DNA of 8,551 bases, taken from NCBI GenBank assembly GCA_013812995.1, contig JACCSL010000546.1, positions 1 to 8,551 of the forward strand. Direction: 5' to 3'. Position 1 is the stretch's first letter. Each line of letters opens with the position of its first letter. The notes under the pieces were generated by a model. The model saw only the letters and a program-made list of their open reading frames with translations, did no database searches and was not told where the DNA came from. The position numbers were made by a program, and so were the translations under genes. Below, one piece after another: positions 6,523-8,551 of this stretch. The stretch is from Ardenticatenales bacterium. Lineage in GTDB: Bacteria; Chloroflexota; Anaerolineae; Ardenticatenales; Ardenticatenaceae.

Positions 6523-7609
6523 GAAATATGAAATTTTACGACTGCTGGATGGAAGCGAGACGCAAGCCGCCGTCCAGCGGGAAAGCCGGGGTCGTATTTT
6601 GCTGGCAGGACTGGAGGGGGCGGGCAAGTCCTCGCTGTATAACTGGTTGCACGCCTGCGAGGTCTCACCCGTGGATGTGATGGCGGAGACACGCAAACCG
6701 GCAGAAGAGGTTCTGGGACTCTTTACGCTGCTCGATCTTCCCGAGCAGGATGAATCACCTACCCGCTGGAGCAGTTATGAGCCAGCCCCCACAATGGAAG
6801 GAGGACATTGGGGAACAGAGTACGGCTATAGCCCGGATAGCTACTGGCACCCACCTCCCTCCTCCCTGATCCCAGAGGCAGAGTTGGTCATCCTGGTGGT
6901 GGACGCAGAGATGGGGCTCACGCCAGGCGTCTTTCGCTGGTTTTGTCGCCTCCATGCGCGTGGTCAGCCCCTGGTGATCGCGCTCAACAAGATCGATTGC
7001 CTGGACGCAGGAGGGGTGGCGCAGGCCCAGGCACTGGAACAACGGCTGGCCGTGCCCGTGGTGCCCATCTCGGCGCGGGAGGGCACGAATGTTCTGGAGC
7101 AACTCCTGCCCCAGGTGGTTAGCTTATGCCCCTCGCTCCTCCTGCCGCTGGGACGGGACGTGCCGCTCTTTCGCGCGGCGGCGGGCCGGGCGCTCGTTCG
7201 ACAGGCGGCCCTGACCTGCGGGCTGGTGGGGATCGAACCCGTGCCACTCCTTGATGTACCCTTTCAACTCGCCATCGAAGCGCGTCTTATTCTCCAACTC
7301 GCCGCGCTGTATGGACGGCCGCCAGGTGAACGCGGGGGCTTACGACAAGAAATAGTGATCGCTCTCCTGGTGGGGGTGAGCCTGCGCTATGCCTCCCAGC
7401 AACTCGCAAAACTGGCCCCCATGGTGGGCTGGTTACTCAGTGGCCTTCTCAGCGGAGGGGGCCTCTGGGTGATGGGCTGGCTGACGCTGCACTACTTTGA
7501 ATGGTATGGGCGCGGGAAACCGGCCCTCTGGGCTGGCAGGCGAACGTTTGCCGCGCTTCCCCGCTGGAGACGCAGCGAGGAACAGCCGGAGGAGGCGAGG
7601 GAAGCATGA
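6515..7609 (+). CDS. Era/YihA-like GTPase with C-terminal DUF697-like membrane domain
   Basis: This 364-residue protein binds GTP by motif. The G1 P-loop is GLEGAGKSS (32-40), G4 is NKID (158-161) and G5 is the SA of PISAREG (184-190). G3 should be DxxG but reads DLPE (74-77), so the switch II glycine is missing and hydrolysis may be slow or need a partner. A loop of about 40 residues rich in Ser, Pro, Tyr and Trp (81-118) follows G3. Residues 222-330 resemble DUF697/YcjF-type membrane domains: VPLLDVPFQLAIEARLILQL, then ALYG, then hydrophobic segments at about 278-292 and 303-325. The start at 6515 follows AGGAGG by 5 nt and overlaps the receptor-like gene by 8 nt; the stop overlaps the RT start (ATGA). 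Such proteins may shape membranes or signal from them. Confidence 0.82.
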   Translation: MGRKYEILRLLDGSETQAAVQRESRGRILLAGLEGAGKSSLYNWLHACEVSPVDVMAETRKPAEEVLGLFTLLDLPEQDESPTRWSSYEPAPTMEGGHWGTEYGYSPDSYWHPPPSSLIPEAELVILVVDAEMGLTPGVFRWFCRLHARGQPLVIALNKIDCLDAGGVAQAQALEQRLAVPVVPISAREGTNVLEQLLPQVVSLCPSLLLPLGRDVPLFRAAAGRALVRQAALTCGLVGIEPVPLLDVPFQLAIEARLILQLAALYGRPPGERGGLRQEIVIALLVGVSLRYASQQLAKLAPMVGWLLSGLLSGGGLWVMGWLTLHYFEWYGRGKPALWAGRRTFAALPRWRRSEEQPEEAREA

Positions 7610-8511
7610 TCCGATGGCAACGATGGTTGCGCCGGGGGCCGCACGAGCCCCAGGATGTCGATGTCCCTGCCCTCTTCTCGCACGCCGCGCTCATGCGGGC
7701 CTGGGTGCAGGTCCGCTCCAACAACGGTGTCGCAGGATCAGACAGAGTCAGTATTCAGGCATTCGAGCGGGATCTGGAGGCACAGTTTGCCAGACTTCAG
7801 GAGGAACTGATTGCGGGAAGCTACCAGCCGCAACGGGTGACAAGCATCATCGTCATTCAACCCAACGGGAAGCAGCGCCAACTGGCGATCTGGACGGTCC
7901 GCGACCGGGTGGTGCAGCGGCTCCTGTACGACTATCTGGAGCCCATCTTCGAGCCCATGTTTTTGGAGAACAGCTTCGGCTTTCGCAGTGGTCGCCGCAT
8001 CACCGACGCCATCGAGCGCGTGAGGCTGCACCGTGACAACCATCTGCGCTGGGTGGTGGACGCGGATATCCAGAAATGTTTTGACAACATCCGCACGGAT
8101 ATCCTGATGCGCCTGGTGCGCCAGCGTGTCTATCACCCGGCCATTCTGGCCCTGGTCGAGCGCTTCTTGAAGGCGCAGATTCTGCGCGGACCCGAGGGGC
8201 GTGCCGAGCAGGCAGGGGTTTCGCAGGGCAGCGCCCTCTCCCCGCTCTTGTGCAATATCTATCTGCACGAGTTCGACCGGGCACTGGTGGACAAAGGGCA
8301 ACATCTGGTGCGCTACGCGGATGATTGGGTCATCCTCTGCCGTCGCAAACAGGAAGCCGAGGCAGCCTTGCAGCTTGCCTCCCAGGTGCTACGAAAGCTG
8401 CGCCTGGAAATCCATCCGGGAAAGAGCGGGGTGGTTCACTTCGACGAGGGCTTCAGCTTTCTGGGGTACTTCTTTGTGCGTGGAGATATCTACCGCTTGT
8501 CGAGACAGTGA
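7606..8511 (+). CDS. Stand-alone group II-like reverse transcriptase
   Basis: This 301-residue protein shows RT blocks in order: GVAGSDRVSIQAFE (41-54, RT0), QLAIWTVRDRVVQRLL (92-107, RT2), ENSFGFRSGRRITDAI (121-136), the catalytic aspartates in VVDADIQKCFDNI (150-162), GVSQGSALSPLLCNIYL (204-220, RT4), LVRYADDWVIL (234-244, active-site YADD) and FSFLGYFF (283-290, RT7). All three catalytic aspartates are present, so polymerase activity is plausible. The protein stops about ten residues after RT7, so it lacks the maturase X domain and the endonuclease domain of group II intron proteins. It resembles free-standing RTs of group II origin, including those beside CRISPR cas1, but no CRISPR array is visible here. 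GAGGCGAGG precedes the ATG, which overlaps the GTPase stop by 4 nt. The RT call is certain; the subclass is not. Confidence 0.92.
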   Translation: MIRWQRWLRRGPHEPQDVDVPALFSHAALMRAWVQVRSNNGVAGSDRVSIQAFERDLEAQFARLQEELIAGSYQPQRVTSIIVIQPNGKQRQLAIWTVRDRVVQRLLYDYLEPIFEPMFLENSFGFRSGRRITDAIERVRLHRDNHLRWVVDADIQKCFDNIRTDILMRLVRQRVYHPAILALVERFLKAQILRGPEGRAEQAGVSQGSALSPLLCNIYLHEFDRALVDKGQHLVRYADDWVILCRRKQEAEAALQLASQVLRKLRLEIHPGKSGVVHFDEGFSFLGYFFVRGDIYRLSRQ

Positions 8512-8522
8512 CCTCTCGACAA
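8497..8522 (+). promoter_or_regulatory. Hairpin across the RT stop codon
   Basis: TTGTCGAGA (8497-8505) and TCTCGACAA (8514-8522) are perfect 9-bp inverted copies around the 8-nt loop CAGTGACC, with the RT stop codon TGA (8509-8511) in the loop. No T-run follows, so it does not look like a terminator. It ends 16 nt before the next Shine-Dalgarno site and may control translation or RNA stability of the downstream gene. Confidence 0.6.
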
Positions 8523-8538
8523 CGGAAGTTAGCAATGG

Positions 8539-8545
8539 AAAGGAG
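8539..8545 (+). promoter_or_regulatory. Shine-Dalgarno site for a gene just beyond the right edge
   Basis: AAAGGAG matches the ribosome sites used earlier in this operon (before the coiled-coil and receptor-like genes). Its correct start codon would fall just outside the window. The ATG at 8535 ends after four codons and is not a gene. The operon therefore probably continues beyond the window. Confidence 0.55.
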
Positions 8546-8551
8546 ATAGAA

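Noticed and set aside
7738..8304. 188-codon minus-strand frame opposite the RT
   Set aside because: The plus frame contains all RT blocks; the antisense frame is a shadow.
7606..8551. Group II intron or diversity-generating retroelement
   Set aside because: No intron domain V-like structure, X or endonuclease domain, and no template or variable repeat pair was seen. RT4 reads SQGSALSP, which is not the usual DGR form.
1..8551. CRISPR array, tRNA, rRNA or insertion sequence
   Set aside because: No regularly spaced repeats, cloverleaf, rRNA stretch, transposase motif or flanking inverted repeats were seen.

Overview
The window looks like bacterial chromosomal DNA of high GC content with dense, well-formed Shine-Dalgarno sites (mostly AAAGGAG-type). 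The gene content (a helix-turn-helix plus repeat-type regulator, a Tubulin/FtsZ-like protein, a B-box plus DUF4870 membrane protein and a stand-alone group II-like reverse transcriptase) suggests a multicellular-type, antibiotic-producer-like Gram-positive or Chloroflexota (for example Ktedonobacteria) genome. That taxonomic guess is inference; there is no rRNA or other marker here.

Layout. Positions 1-935 (minus strand) hold the first 311 residues of an XRE-type regulator with a helical, TPR-like C-terminal part; the gene runs off the left edge. A 220-bp divergent intergenic region (936-1155) carries two inverted repeats and is the only sizeable non-coding stretch. From 1156 to 8511 every gene is on the plus strand, with gaps of 31 bp or less or with short overlaps: M48 metalloprotease, Tubulin/FtsZ-like GTPase, a long helical/coiled-coil protein, a B-box zinc finger plus DUF4870 membrane protein, two 40-residue mini-proteins, a two-TM-segment receptor-like protein, a G-protein (Era/YihA-like G domain) with a DUF697-like membrane C-terminus, and a minimal reverse transcriptase. 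A further Shine-Dalgarno site at the right edge suggests the operon continues.

How the genes may work together (inference). Four or five products sit in the membrane, two are predicted GTPases (one cytoskeletal, one membrane-linked), one is a membrane-associated zinc protease and one is a nucleic-acid polymerase. The set reads like a membrane-remodelling or membrane-surveillance module joined to a reverse-transcription module, with a divergent regulator beside it. A defence or stress-response role is possible but nothing in the window proves it. Tubulin-superfamily FtsZ-like proteins linked to membrane functions are known in bacteria; I do not know of a described system that combines one with an M48 protease, a DUF697-type GTPase and a stand-alone RT.
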